A stretch of DNA of 64,000 nt from Streptomyces sp. HNM0574 (GTDB lineage Bacteria; Actinomycetota; Actinomycetes; Streptomycetales; Streptomycetaceae), in contig NZ_JAASAH010000004.1 of assembly GCF_012726235.1 (NCBI RefSeq), forward strand, positions 1-64,000, given 5' to 3'. The notes under the pieces are model-generated. The model did no database searches. It saw nothing but the letters and a program-made list of their open reading frames with translations, and had not been told where the DNA came from. This document shows positions 41,357 to 50,058 of the stretch, piece by piece. Position 1 is the first letter of the stretch, and each line of letters starts with the position of its first letter. A program made the translations under genes and the position numbers.

Positions 41357-42700
41357 GTGCCCGAAACCGCCGTACTGCGCCACGCCGGAACCGTCCTGAC
41401 CGACCACACCTTCCCGGTGCCGCTGGACCACTCCGCGCCGGACGGCGAGCAGATCGAGCTGTACGCGCGCGAGGTCGTCGCCGCGGGACGCGAGGGGGAC
41501 GAACTGCCCTGGCTGGTCTACCTCCAGGGCGGCCCGGGCGGGCGTTCGCCCCGCCCGCTCGGCCCGTCCTGGCTGGAACCGGCGCTCCGGCACTACCGCG
41601 TCCTGCTCCTCGACCAGCGCGGCACCGGCCGCTCCACCCCCGCCAGCCGGCAGACGCTCCCGCTGCGCGGCACGGCCGCCCAACAGGCCGACTACCTCGC
41701 GCACTTCCGGGCCGACTCCATCGTCCGCGACGCCGAACTCGTCCGGAAGCGGCTGCTCGGCGAGGACACCCCGTGGTCGGTGCTGGGGCAGAGCTTCGGC
41801 GGCATGTGCACCTTCACCTACCTCTCGTACGCGCCCGAGGGCCTGCGCGAGGCCTTCGTCACCGGTGGCATCCCCGGCCTGCGCGTCCCGGCCGAGGACG
41901 TCTACCGCCGGACGTACCCGACCGTCGCCCGCAAGAACGCGGCGCACTACGCCCGTTACCCCGGGGACGTCGCCGCCGTACGCGCCGTCGCCGGGCACCT
42001 GCGCGCGGCGGAGGAGGCGGGCGAGCCCGTGCGGCTGCCGGACGGGAGCCCGCTGACCGTCGCGCGGTTCCAGTCGCTCGGGCTGATGCTGGGCGGCGGC
42101 AGCGGTTCCGACACGCTGCACTACCTGCTGGAGGACGCCTGGGTGACCGGCGGCGTCCCGGGCAGCCCGCGCGCCGAACTCTCCGACACCTTCCTCGCCG
42201 CCGTGCACACCGCGGTCTCCCTCGCCCCCAACCCGCTCTTCGCCGTGCTGCACGAGGCGAGCTACGGGCAGCGGTCGGTGAGCCGCGCGGGCACGGGCTG
42301 GGCGGCGCAGCGGGTACGGCCGGAGTTCCCGGAGTTCGACGCGGCGGCGGCGCTGGACGGGGACCGGCCGGTGTACTTCACCGGCGAGATGATCTACCCC
42401 TGGCACTTCGAGGCGGACCCGGCGCTGCGGCCCCTCGCCGAGACGGCCCGGCTGCTCGCCGAGCGCGAGGACTGGCCCGACCTGTACGACCCCGCGCGCC
42501 TCGCGGCGAACACGGTGCCCGTACAGGCCGCCGTGTACCACGACGACATGTACGTCGACCGGGAGAACTCCCTGGCCACGGCCGCCGCCGTGGGCAACGT
42601 CCGCACCTGGATCACCAACGAGTGGGAACACGACGGGCTGCGCCTCAGCGAGGGGCGCGTCCTGGAGCGGCTGCTGGCGATGGGGCGGGGAGAGGTCTAG
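41357..42700 (+). CDS. Alpha/beta hydrolase, prolyl aminopeptidase type
   Basis: A 447-residue protein of the S33 proline iminopeptidase group. LQGGPGGRSP (oxyanion loop, about 54), DQRGTGRS (about 87), nucleophile elbow GQSFGGM with Ser near 142 and a C-terminal His in NEWEHDGLR are visible. Its size and lack of a signal peptide indicate a cytoplasmic peptidase releasing N-terminal proline. The start is GTG 41357 with GAGGAG upstream, and a hairpin with a T-rich tail ends the gene. Confidence 0.9.
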   Translation: MPETAVLRHAGTVLTDHTFPVPLDHSAPDGEQIELYAREVVAAGREGDELPWLVYLQGGPGGRSPRPLGPSWLEPALRHYRVLLLDQRGTGRSTPASRQTLPLRGTAAQQADYLAHFRADSIVRDAELVRKRLLGEDTPWSVLGQSFGGMCTFTYLSYAPEGLREAFVTGGIPGLRVPAEDVYRRTYPTVARKNAAHYARYPGDVAAVRAVAGHLRAAEEAGEPVRLPDGSPLTVARFQSLGLMLGGGSGSDTLHYLLEDAWVTGGVPGSPRAELSDTFLAAVHTAVSLAPNPLFAVLHEASYGQRSVSRAGTGWAAQRVRPEFPEFDAAAALDGDRPVYFTGEMIYPWHFEADPALRPLAETARLLAEREDWPDLYDPARLAANTVPVQAAVYHDDMYVDRENSLATAAAVGNVRTWITNEWEHDGLRLSEGRVLERLLAMGRGEV

Positions 42701-42719
42701 CCGCTTCGCGGCTTCTTTT
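42699..42719 (+). terminator. Intrinsic terminator with T tract
   Basis: AGCCGC-TTC-GCGGCT followed by TCTTTT, overlapping the end of the prolyl aminopeptidase-type gene. One of the few hairpins here with a real T tract. Confidence 0.8.
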
Positions 42720-42800
42720 GCGGGGTCCTTCGCGGGGTGCGGGTCCTTCGCGGGGTGCGGTGCGTCGCCGGGTGCGGTGCGTCGCCGGGTGCGGGTGCGT
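42720..42800. repeat. Short tandem repeats downstream of the hydrolase
   Basis: GTCCTTCGCGGGGTGCGG (18 bases) and GTGCGGTGCGTCGCCGG (17 bases) each occur twice in tandem, with decayed further copies. The array leads directly into the longer interspersed repeat. Confidence 0.7.
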
Positions 42801-43134
42801 CGGGGCTCGGGCCTTTTGCGCAGTTCCCCGCGCCCCTGATCGCGGGCTCGGCCCGCTTGGGAGAACTGCGCCGTAGGCGCAGGGCTGGCAAGCGCAGCGC
42901 CTAGCCCCGGCGCGGGGTGCGCATCGCCGTCACCGGGCCACCCCATATGCCGTGGCCGTTCGCGCAGTTCCCCGCGCCCCTGATCGCGGGCCCGCCCCGC
43001 TTGGGAGGTCTGCGCCGAGGCGCAGGGCTGGCAAGCGCAGCGCGCTCACCCCGGCGCGGGGTGCTCAACCGCCGTCACCGGGCCACCCCATATGCCGTGG
43101 CCGTTCGCGCAGTTCCCCGCGCCCCTAAAGGCGC
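42782..43134 (+). repeat. Interspersed intergenic repeat, array A
   Basis: Units beginning GCGCAGTTCCCCGCGCCCCT start at 42818, 42962 and 43107, giving a period of 144-145 bases with a truncated third copy. Within each unit are CGCTTGGGAG, GCGCAGGGCTGGCAAGCGCA and, before the next unit, CCACCCCATATGCCGTGGCC. This is the kind of short intergenic repeat that recurs in Streptomyces chromosomes. It lies between the prolyl aminopeptidase-type gene and the mat operon and has an inverted partner at 50103-50335. It encodes nothing credible. Confidence 0.88.
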
Positions 43135-43150
43135 GCCGTCCCCGCGCCCC

Positions 43151-44533
43151 TTACGGGGCGAAGCCGCGGGCGAGGCCCAGGTCGATCGTGTCCTGGGGCC
43201 GGAGGCGGAGTTCGTCGGCGGTGCGGGGCGTTTCCGTGAGGGGCCGTTTGAGGATGGGGGCGGCGAGTTCGGGGGCGATGACGGAGAAGTAGCTGTCGGG
43301 AGTGACCCAGAGGCGGTCCGGCGCCGCGAGGGCGAGCGCACCGCCCGAACCGCCCTCCCCGATCAGCAGGGAGGTGACGGGGACGGCCGCCTCGGCGACG
43401 GCGGCGAAGACGTCCCCGATCGCCGCCCCGGCCCCGCCCCGCTCCGCCTCCGCGTCGTTCGCCGCGCCCGGGGTGTCGACGAGGGTCAGCACGGGGATGC
43501 CGAGCCGGTCCGCGGTGCGGATGAGCCGCGCCGCCGTCCGGAAGCCGGCCGGCCGTACCGGTCCGCCGCACTGGGCCGCGTAGGCGACGGTGCTGCCGTC
43601 GGCCCGGCGCCCGAAGCCGCACAGTATGCCGTCCGGGTCGGTGCCACCGCAGCGGTCGCCGCTGATCTCCTCGCGCCAGGCGAAGTAGGCGTCCAAGTAG
43701 GCCCGTGCGCGCGGCCGTTCCGCCGCGCGGGCGCGGGCCACCGCCTCCCGTCCGCTGTCCGGCGGCGGCGCGGACGTCAGGGCGCGGGGCGGCGGCGCGG
43801 GCCGCGCCCGTCCGACGTCCGGCGCGAGGAGCGTGAGCCAGCGGCCGAGCACCCCGGACAGCTCCGCCTCGGGCACGACCCGGTCGACGTGCCCGGCCGC
43901 CTGCTGCGCCTCCGCCGTGTACGCGGCCGGATCGGCGTCCGCCGGGCGTACGCGTGAGCCCGCGAAGCCGACCTGGGCGCCGGGCAGCGCCAGGACGACG
44001 TCGGCGCCGGAGCCGAGGGTGGCCCAGCCGCCGCCGGTGACCGGGTCCCGCAGCACCGCGACCTGCGGGATGCCGGCGCGCCGGTTGAGCGCCGACTGCC
44101 GTGCCACGCGCTGGAGTTGGGCGAGTGCGCGCATGCCCTCCTGCATCCGACTGCCGCCGGTCGCGATCAGCGAGACCAGCGGCAGCCGGTGGGTACGGGC
44201 GTACTCGCAGGCGGCCGCTATGCGGTCGCCGGTGCGCTCGCCGAGGGAGCCGCCGAGGTAGCCGAACTCGAAGGAGACCAGCACCGCCTCCCGGCCTCCG
44301 GCGAGGGCCGTGCCGCAGACGACGGACTCGCTCTCGCCGGTGCGCTCGCGCGCCCGGGCGCGGGCCGCGCCGTAGCCGGCCCAGCCGAGCGGCCCGTCGT
44401 CGTCGGGGAAGCCGGGACGGTCCTCGCCGGTGAACGGCGCTCCGGGCGGGGGCAGTTCGGTGAAGTCCTCGGCGACGAGGCGGACGGCGGCGCGCGCGGA
44501 GTGCGGGCGCGGCGTGGGGCCGGGGTCAGTCAT
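43151..44533 (-). CDS. Fused carboxyltransferase (AccD/AccA-like) of the mat operon
   Basis: A 460-residue crotonase-fold protein made of an AccD-like half (about 60-215; FEFGYLGGSLGERTG, GGSRMQEGMRALAQLQR) and an AccA-like half (about 265-455; DTPGA and GEGGSGGALALA). It lacks an N-terminal zinc ribbon. No biotin carboxylase or biotin carrier gene is nearby, so a complete acyl-CoA carboxylase is not encoded. In this operon it could decarboxylate or transfer the carboxyl of malonyl-CoA. It overlaps matB by eight bases; its TAA stop lies in a small hairpin (43145-43160) next to repeat array A. Confidence 0.85.
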   Translation of the reverse strand: MTDPGPTPRPHSARAAVRLVAEDFTELPPPGAPFTGEDRPGFPDDDGPLGWAGYGAARARARERTGESESVVCGTALAGGREAVLVSFEFGYLGGSLGERTGDRIAAACEYARTHRLPLVSLIATGGSRMQEGMRALAQLQRVARQSALNRRAGIPQVAVLRDPVTGGGWATLGSGADVVLALPGAQVGFAGSRVRPADADPAAYTAEAQQAAGHVDRVVPEAELSGVLGRWLTLLAPDVGRARPAPPPRALTSAPPPDSGREAVARARAAERPRARAYLDAYFAWREEISGDRCGGTDPDGILCGFGRRADGSTVAYAAQCGGPVRPAGFRTAARLIRTADRLGIPVLTLVDTPGAANDAEAERGGAGAAIGDVFAAVAEAAVPVTSLLIGEGGSGGALALAAPDRLWVTPDSYFSVIAPELAAPILKRPLTETPRTADELRLRPQDTIDLGLARGFAP

Positions 44534-45980
44534 GGAGGGCCCGCTTCATGATCTTCCCCATGTCGTTGCGCGGCAGGGCGTCCAGCCGCCGTACGACGCG
44601 GGGCCGTTTGTGCGGTGCGAGCTGCTTCGCGACGTGGTCCATGAGCTCAGTGTCCGTCAGCGGGCGCGAGCCGGGTACGACCCAGGCCACGATCCGCTCG
44701 CCGAGGTCGTCGTCGGGCTCCCCCGTCACGGCGGCCTCCCGGACGCCGGGGTGTGCGAGCAGGACGTTCTCGATCTCCCCCGCGCCGATCTTGTAGCCGC
44801 CGCTCTTGATGAGGTCGGTCGCCCTCCGGCCGACGAGGCGCACGTACCCGTCCGGCTCCCGTACGGCCATGTCCCCGGTGCGGAACCAGTCGCCGCAGAA
44901 CACGTCGGCGGTGGCGTCGGGCCGGTTGAGGTAGCCGGTGAACAGGTTCGGGCCGCGCACCTGGATCTCGCCGACGGTCTCGCCGTCCCACTCCGCCAGC
45001 GGGGTGCCGGTGTCGTCGACGAGGCGCAGGGCGACGCCGTCGAGGGGCGGGCCGACGGTGCCGGCGCGGGGTGCGCCGTCGGCCCGGACGCTGGTGTTCA
45101 TCAGCGTCTCGGTCATGCCGTAGCGCTCCACGACCCGCTGTCCCGTGGCGGCGGTGATCCGCTCGTGGTCGTGCACGGGCAGCGCGGCGGAGCCGGAGAC
45201 GAGGAGCCGGGCGCCGGCGAGCGCCGCCGCCAGCTCCGGGTCCGTCCCGGCCTCCTCGGCGACGCGGTGGTACATCGTGGGCACCCCGAACATCAGCGTG
45301 GCCCCGTCCCGCAGCGCCTCCCGCAGGCCCCGCGTGGTGAACCGGCCCAGGTGCCGCAGGGTGCCGCCGCGGCGGAGCGGGCCCAGTACGCCGAGGATCA
45401 GCCCGTGGACGTGGAACAGCGGCAGTCCGTGCACGAGGACGTCGTCGGCCGTCCAGTGCCAGGCGTCGGCGAGCGCGTCGAGGGTGGCGGTCAGGGCCCG
45501 GCGGGGCAGCACGACGCCCTTCGGCGGTCCTGTGGTGCCGGAGGTGTAGACGATCAGCGCGGGCGCCTCGCCGGGCAACTCGCGGTCCCTGTCCGAGAGT
45601 TGGGCGCTCCCGGCCGCCGGCTCCGGGTCCAGGTCGACGGGGACGCGCGGGAGCCGGGCGAGGCGGTCGGGCAGCGGCTCGGCGGGGGCCGCGAGGACGG
45701 CCGCGGGTGCGCTGTCGCCGAGGATGTGGCCGAGTTCGCGTACGCCGGACTTCGGGTTGAGCGGCACCGCCGGTGCCCCGGCGAGCAGCGCGGCCACAAC
45801 GGCGACGCAGGTCTCCGGCCCCGGCGTGGCCCAGACCGCGACCCGGCGTCCCGGGGTCAGCTCGCGGGCCACCGAGCGGGCGTGGGCGGCGAGTTGGGCG
45901 TAGGTGAGGGTGCGGCCGGGGAAACGGAGGGCGGGCCGGGCGGGGTCGGGCGCGGAGAGCGACGGAAGCAGAGTGGTCAC
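44526..45980 (-). CDS. matB: Malonyl-CoA synthetase
   Basis: A 484-residue AMP-forming acyl-CoA synthetase. YTSGTTGPPKGVVLPRRAL is the P-loop, HGLPLFHVHGLILG and ERYGMTETLMNTSVRADG the substrate region, and LPRNDMGKIMKRAL the C-terminal adenylation lysine motif. From memory it closely resembles Streptomyces MatB, which activates malonate and methylmalonate to CoA thioesters. The start is GTG 45980 with GAGGAG upstream, 30 bases after the transporter stop. Confidence 0.93.
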   Translation of the reverse strand: MTTLLPSLSAPDPARPALRFPGRTLTYAQLAAHARSVARELTPGRRVAVWATPGPETCVAVVAALLAGAPAVPLNPKSGVRELGHILGDSAPAAVLAAPAEPLPDRLARLPRVPVDLDPEPAAGSAQLSDRDRELPGEAPALIVYTSGTTGPPKGVVLPRRALTATLDALADAWHWTADDVLVHGLPLFHVHGLILGVLGPLRRGGTLRHLGRFTTRGLREALRDGATLMFGVPTMYHRVAEEAGTDPELAAALAGARLLVSGSAALPVHDHERITAATGQRVVERYGMTETLMNTSVRADGAPRAGTVGPPLDGVALRLVDDTGTPLAEWDGETVGEIQVRGPNLFTGYLNRPDATADVFCGDWFRTGDMAVREPDGYVRLVGRRATDLIKSGGYKIGAGEIENVLLAHPGVREAAVTGEPDDDLGERIVAWVVPGSRPLTDTELMDHVAKQLAPHKRPRVVRRLDALPRNDMGKIMKRALHD

Positions 45981-46010
45981 GCGGGCTCCTCACGGAGGTC
46001 GGGGCGGGCG

Positions 46011-47330
46011 TCAGGAGGAGGGGACGACGAGCGCCAGCCAGACGACGGCGGGCACGAGCACCGTGACGCCGGCGCCGTACACCATGAGCTGGCGGAAGAA
46101 GCGTTCCCGGTCGGCCTCTTCGGCGCTGGCGAGGACGAGCGCGCCGTTGGTCGAGAAGGGGCTCACGTCGACGACGGTGGCGGAGACCGCGAGCGCGGCG
46201 ACCATGCCCGCGACGCCGATCTCGCCCTGCTCCAGGAACGGCACGGCGAGCGGGATGAGCGCGCCCATGATGCCGACGGAGGAGGCGAACGCCGAGACGA
46301 CGGCGCCGATGTAGCAGAACAGCACGGCCGCCAGCAGCGGGACGCCGATGCCGCTGACGCCCTCTCCGGCCCAGTCGATGGTGCCCATCTCCTGGAGGAC
46401 GCCGACGTAGGTGAGCATGCCGCAGATCAGCAGCACCGTCGGCCAGGTGATGTGCTCCACCGCCCGCTTGCTGTCCTCGGGCCAGAACACGGCGAGCAGG
46501 ACGGCCAGGGTGATGGCGGTCAGTCCCGCGTCGAGGTCGAGGACGAGCACCGCGAGGACGAGCGCGAGGAGCCCGGTCAGGGTCGCGGCACGGCGCGCGT
46601 CCAGGCCGGTGCCGGGGGGCCGTACGGGGGCCGCGACGGCGGTGCGGGCCGGGGTGCCGCCGTCAACGGGGCCGCCGGTGGCGGCCGTTGAGGCGCCCGG
46701 GCCGGCGCCGTCGACGCTGCCGGTGCCGCGCAGGCGGGTGCCGCCGCAGGCGAGGAACACGGCGGCGGCGATGAGCAGGTTGACGACGAGGCTGGCGAGG
46801 AACAGTCCGGCCGGGCTGCCGGGCAGGCCCTCCCTGGCCACGATGCTGTTGACGGTGGACCCGTAGATGCTGATCGGCGAGAAGCCGCCCGCCTGCGCCC
46901 CGTGCACCACCATCGCGCCCATCAGCAGCGGGCGGATGCCGTAGCGGGCGGCGAAGCCCATCGCGATGGGGGCGACGATCGCGACCGCGGCGGGGCTCAC
47001 GGCGCCGATGGCGGTGAGCACCCCGGTGACGGCGAACATCACCCAGGGGATCAGCGCCACCTTCCCCCGTACCAGGCGGATGCCCGCGTGGACGAGCCAG
47101 TCGGTGGTGCCGTTGGCGCGGGCGATGGCGAAGAAGTACGTCACGCCGACGAGGACGACGAACAGGTCGCCGGGGAAGCCCGCGAAGATCTCCTCCGCGT
47201 CCATTCCGGCGGCCAGGGTGCCGACGCCGAAGGCCGCGGCGAAGGCGAGCGCGCCCATGTTGATCGACCGGGTGGTGGCGACCACGAAGAGCACCACGAG
47301 CACCAGGATGGAAATGAGTTCGGCAGACAT
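46011..47330 (-). CDS. matC: MatC-like dicarboxylate (malonate) carrier
   Basis: A 439-residue membrane protein of the ion transporter superfamily. The N-terminal half (1-205; MSAELISILVLVVLFVVATT, ARANGTTDWLVHAGIRLVRG) matches the MatC N-terminal domain, and the C-terminal half (about 245-439) has CitM/SLC13-like helices, with a Gly/Thr/Pro-rich loop (about 208-240) between. It would import malonate or a related dicarboxylate to feed MatB. The start at 47330 has GGGAGCCCG upstream. It diverges from the GntR-type gene. Confidence 0.88.
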   Translation of the reverse strand: MSAELISILVLVVLFVVATTRSINMGALAFAAAFGVGTLAAGMDAEEIFAGFPGDLFVVLVGVTYFFAIARANGTTDWLVHAGIRLVRGKVALIPWVMFAVTGVLTAIGAVSPAAVAIVAPIAMGFAARYGIRPLLMGAMVVHGAQAGGFSPISIYGSTVNSIVAREGLPGSPAGLFLASLVVNLLIAAAVFLACGGTRLRGTGSVDGAGPGASTAATGGPVDGGTPARTAVAAPVRPPGTGLDARRAATLTGLLALVLAVLVLDLDAGLTAITLAVLLAVFWPEDSKRAVEHITWPTVLLICGMLTYVGVLQEMGTIDWAGEGVSGIGVPLLAAVLFCYIGAVVSAFASSVGIMGALIPLAVPFLEQGEIGVAGMVAALAVSATVVDVSPFSTNGALVLASAEEADRERFFRQLMVYGAGVTVLVPAVVWLALVVPSS

Positions 47331-47665
47331 CGGGCTCCCGTCCGGTGGGTCCCAGGATTCGCGGCGCGACCGCGCGGTCACACCGTTCCGCGGCCGGTAC
47401 GCGGGGGTCACGGTGCCGGCGGTCACGGGCCTCGGGTGGCCGGTCGGCCACTTGCTCAGGGGCTGCTGCCACCGCCGGCGGCCCGCGTCGGGACCGGTGG
47501 CCAAGTGGCTGGACCACGCTCGGTGTTGGCGCCTGCCGGTGTCAACGGATCGGACGGAAATTGGCTCAGCCACTTGGCCACTCAGCCGCTCGGCGCCCGG
47601 CCTCGGCCGCCCTCGCCCGGTGCTACGCTCCGACCGGCTGAGCAGCACCGACGAGGGGGGTCCGG
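47331..47665. promoter_or_regulatory. Divergent matC / GntR promoter region with repeated operator motif
   Basis: This 335-base gap holds three related sites: GGCCACTTGCTCAGG (47446-47460), GTGGCCAAGTGGC (47497-47509) and its reverse complement GCCACTTGGCCAC (47569-47581). The last is flanked by GGCTCA and TCAGCC and so forms an extended dyad. The same core is found upstream of the amidase. They are likely operators of the adjacent GntR-type regulator. Confidence 0.65.
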
Positions 47666-48388
47666 ATGACCGATGACGCGCTGCGCCCGATGACTCGGCC
47701 GCGCCTGTACCAGCAGGTCCTCGACCGCCTGCGCACCTACGCCGCCGACCACGGGCTGGGCGCGGGCGACCGGCTCCCGGCCGAACGCGACCTGGCCCAA
47801 CGCCTGGGCGTGAGCCGGGCGTCCGTCAAGCAGGCCGTCGTGGTCCTGGAGGTGCAGGGGCTGGTCGAGACCCGGCACGGCGGCGGCACGTACCTCACCC
47901 GCGACACCCTCGACGTCGAGCCCGTCGAGCGGCTGATGGAACGCCGCCGGCGACTCCCCGACGTCCTGGACGCGCGCGAGGCGCTGGAGACGAAGCTCGC
48001 CGAACTCGCCGCCGAGCGCCGCACGAAGGCGGACCTGACCGCCATGCGGGACGCGCTGCTGCTCATGGAGCGGGACATCGCGGCGGGCGGGTACGGCGAC
48101 GAGGGCGACCGGCTCTTCCACGCGGCGCTCACCGAGGCCGGACACAGCGCGCTGCTCGCGGAGTTCATGCGCGCGCTGTCCGGGCAGATCGCGGAGAGCC
48201 GCCAGGAGTCGCTGCGGCAGCCGGGCAGGCCCAGGAGCTCGCTCGGCCAGCACGCGCGCATCCTGGACGCCGTCGACCGCGGCGACGCGGAGGCCGCGGC
48301 CGACGCGATGCGGCGTCACGTCCGCACGGTGGCCGAGGTCCGGCTGCTGGAGTGGAACCCGGAGGACGAGGAACCGGACCGGGACTGA
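47666..48388 (+). CDS. GntR/FadR-family regulator of the malonate module
   Basis: A 240-residue protein with a winged helix-turn-helix (about 12-78; ERDLAQRLGVSRASVKQAVVVLE, wing ETRHGGGTYL) and a C-terminal FCD ligand domain (about 95-225; GDRLFHAALTEAGHS, HARILDAVDRGD). The position beside matC and matB suggests it is the malonate-responsive regulator (MatR-like). ATG 47666 has GAGGGGGG upstream. It probably binds the GTGGCCAAGTGGC sites on both sides of the module. Confidence 0.88.
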   Translation: MTDDALRPMTRPRLYQQVLDRLRTYAADHGLGAGDRLPAERDLAQRLGVSRASVKQAVVVLEVQGLVETRHGGGTYLTRDTLDVEPVERLMERRRRLPDVLDAREALETKLAELAAERRTKADLTAMRDALLLMERDIAAGGYGDEGDRLFHAALTEAGHSALLAEFMRALSGQIAESRQESLRQPGRPRSSLGQHARILDAVDRGDAEAAADAMRRHVRTVAEVRLLEWNPEDEEPDRD

Positions 48389-48389
48389 C

Positions 48390-48421
48390 GGACGGCGGGG
48401 CCTTACCCGGCCCTGCCGTCC
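48390..48421. terminator. Terminator between regulator and amidase
   Basis: GGACGGCGGGGCC pairs with GGCCCTGCCGTCC with one mismatch around TTACCC, between convergent genes. Confidence 0.8.
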
Positions 48422-48439
48422 GCTGCCCGCCGACGGCCC

Positions 48440-49990
48440 TCAGCCGAGGAGGCGGGGCCGTACACGGTCGACCCAGCCGGTGGACTGCTCGTAGGCGTGG
48501 GCCAGTTGGAGCACCTCCCGGTCGGCACCGTCCCGGCCGACGAGCTGGATTCCGGCGGGCAGGCCGCGCGCGTCGAAGCCGGCGGGCATGCCGATGACGG
48601 GCTGCCCGCTGAGCGACCAGGGCGCGACCGTCTCCATCCACCGGTGGTAGGTGTCCATCTCGCGCCCGCCGACCGTCCTCGGCCAGTGGGTCTCCTTGTC
48701 GAAGGGGAACACCTGCGCCGAGGGCGCGAGGACGAAGTCGAAGCGGCCGAAGAACTCGGTCAGTGCCGCGCGGTAGCGGTCGCGGGCCTCGACGGCCCGG
48801 GTGAGGTCGAGCGCCGTGAGCGGGATGCCGTGCTCGACCTCCCAGACCGCCTCCGGCTTGAGCCGCTTCCGGCTGCGCGGGTCGGCGTAGAGCGGGTGCA
48901 GGTCGAGGTTGGCCCACCAGCGCCAGGTCAGGAACGTCCGCCAGATCTCCTCGGCGGGGAAGTCCGGGAGCGCCTCGGTGACTTCGCAGCCGAGCTCCTC
49001 GAAGACGGCGAGCGAGGCGCGGCACACGTCCAGCAGTCCGGGCTCGGTCGCCAGCCGGCCGCCCCAGTCGCCGGCCCAGGCGATCCGCGTGCCCCGGAAG
49101 TCCGCTGCGAGGCGGCGCCGGAGCGTCGTCGGGTCCCCGGCTCCGTCTCTGCCGGTCATGACGGCCAGCAGCCGGGCGAGGTCCTCCGTCGTACGGGCCA
49201 TCGGGCCCGTCACCGCGAGCTGGGAGACGAAGGCCGGGTCGAGCACGCGGCGCCAACTCGGGCGCATCCCGAGGACGTTGTTGAAGGCGGCCGGGTTGCG
49301 GAGCGAGCCCATGTAGTCGCTGCCGTCGGCCACCGGGGTCATCCGCAGCGCCAGCGCGGAGGCGGCCCCTCCGCTGCTGCCGCCGGCGGTGCGGGAGGGG
49401 TCGTAGGCGTTGCCCGTCGTGCCCCACACCGGGTTGTAGGACTGCGAACCGAGCCCGAACTCGGGGGTGTTGGTCTTCCCGACGACCACCGCTCCGGCGT
49501 CCTTCAGCCGGCGTACGAACGGTGCGTCCCGGGTCGCGAGGCGGTCGGCGTACAGCGGCGAACCCTCCGTCCACGGGAGGCCCTCCGCCTCGGCCAGGTC
49601 CTTCACGGCGTGCGGGAAACCGTGCATCCAGCCGAGGCGTTCGCCGCGCCGCAGCTGCCGGTCGCGCTCGCGCGCCTCGCGCAGGCAGTCCGCCGGGTCG
49701 CGCATCCCGACCAGGGCGTTGACCTCCGGGTTCAGCCGCTCGATGTGCCCGAGGTACGCCTCCATGACCTCGACGCAGCCGACCTCGCGGCGCTCGATCG
49801 CCCGGGACAGCCGGGAGGCGTCCCACGACACGATGTCCTGCACGGGGCTCTCCTTCGCGGACGGTGTGGCGGCGGCGCTCGCCGGGGTGGCGGCCAGGCC
49901 GAGGCCGAGCGCGCCGGTGGCCCCCAGGAAAGCGCGCCGCCCCATGCGGTCGCGCTCATCGTCGGCCGGTGCGCGGAACGTGTCGGCCAT
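48440..49990 (-). CDS. Tat-exported amidase (amidase signature family)
   Basis: A 516-residue amidase. Residues 1-40 are a twin-arginine signal (GRRAFLGATGALGLGLAATPASA), so the enzyme should be exported. The Ser-cisSer-Lys triad is present: Lys130 (HAVKDLAE), the Ser of GGSSGG near 205, and Ser229 (DYMGSLRNPA). The substrate is not evident from sequence, but amidase-signature malonamidases exist in rhizobia, and the position in a malonate locus with a shared operator makes malonamate-like substrates plausible. The start has GAAGGAG upstream. Confidence 0.9.
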   Translation of the reverse strand: MADTFRAPADDERDRMGRRAFLGATGALGLGLAATPASAAATPSAKESPVQDIVSWDASRLSRAIERREVGCVEVMEAYLGHIERLNPEVNALVGMRDPADCLREARERDRQLRRGERLGWMHGFPHAVKDLAEAEGLPWTEGSPLYADRLATRDAPFVRRLKDAGAVVVGKTNTPEFGLGSQSYNPVWGTTGNAYDPSRTAGGSSGGAASALALRMTPVADGSDYMGSLRNPAAFNNVLGMRPSWRRVLDPAFVSQLAVTGPMARTTEDLARLLAVMTGRDGAGDPTTLRRRLAADFRGTRIAWAGDWGGRLATEPGLLDVCRASLAVFEELGCEVTEALPDFPAEEIWRTFLTWRWWANLDLHPLYADPRSRKRLKPEAVWEVEHGIPLTALDLTRAVEARDRYRAALTEFFGRFDFVLAPSAQVFPFDKETHWPRTVGGREMDTYHRWMETVAPWSLSGQPVIGMPAGFDARGLPAGIQLVGRDGADREVLQLAHAYEQSTGWVDRVRPRLLG

Positions 49991-50020
49991 GCGGGCTCCT
50001 TCGACGGGCCGGCCCAGTGA

Positions 50021-50058
50021 GTGGCCAACTGGCCAAGTGGCCGAGTGGCTCAGCCACT
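50021..50058. promoter_or_regulatory. Operator cluster upstream of the amidase
   Basis: GTGGCCAACTGGC (50021-50033) overlaps TGGCCAAGTGGC (50030-50041), followed by the perfect dyad AGTGGCT-C-AGCCACT (50044-50058). These repeat the motif found between matC and the GntR-type gene. Confidence 0.65.

Noticed and set aside
42782..43134. CRISPR array or insertion sequence at the repeat array
   Set aside because: Period of 144 bases with no unique spacers, no cas genes, no transposase and no terminal repeats with target duplication.
43145..43160. Strong dedicated terminator of the mat operon
   Set aside because: The CGCCCC-TTAC-GGGGCG stem is short and includes the stop codon, so it is mentioned only in the gene entry; repeat array A may provide the real transcript end.
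42917..43957. Plus-strand frame of 346 codons through repeat array A and the carboxyltransferase
   Set aside because: It translates the intergenic repeats and the antisense strand of a clear carboxyltransferase gene.
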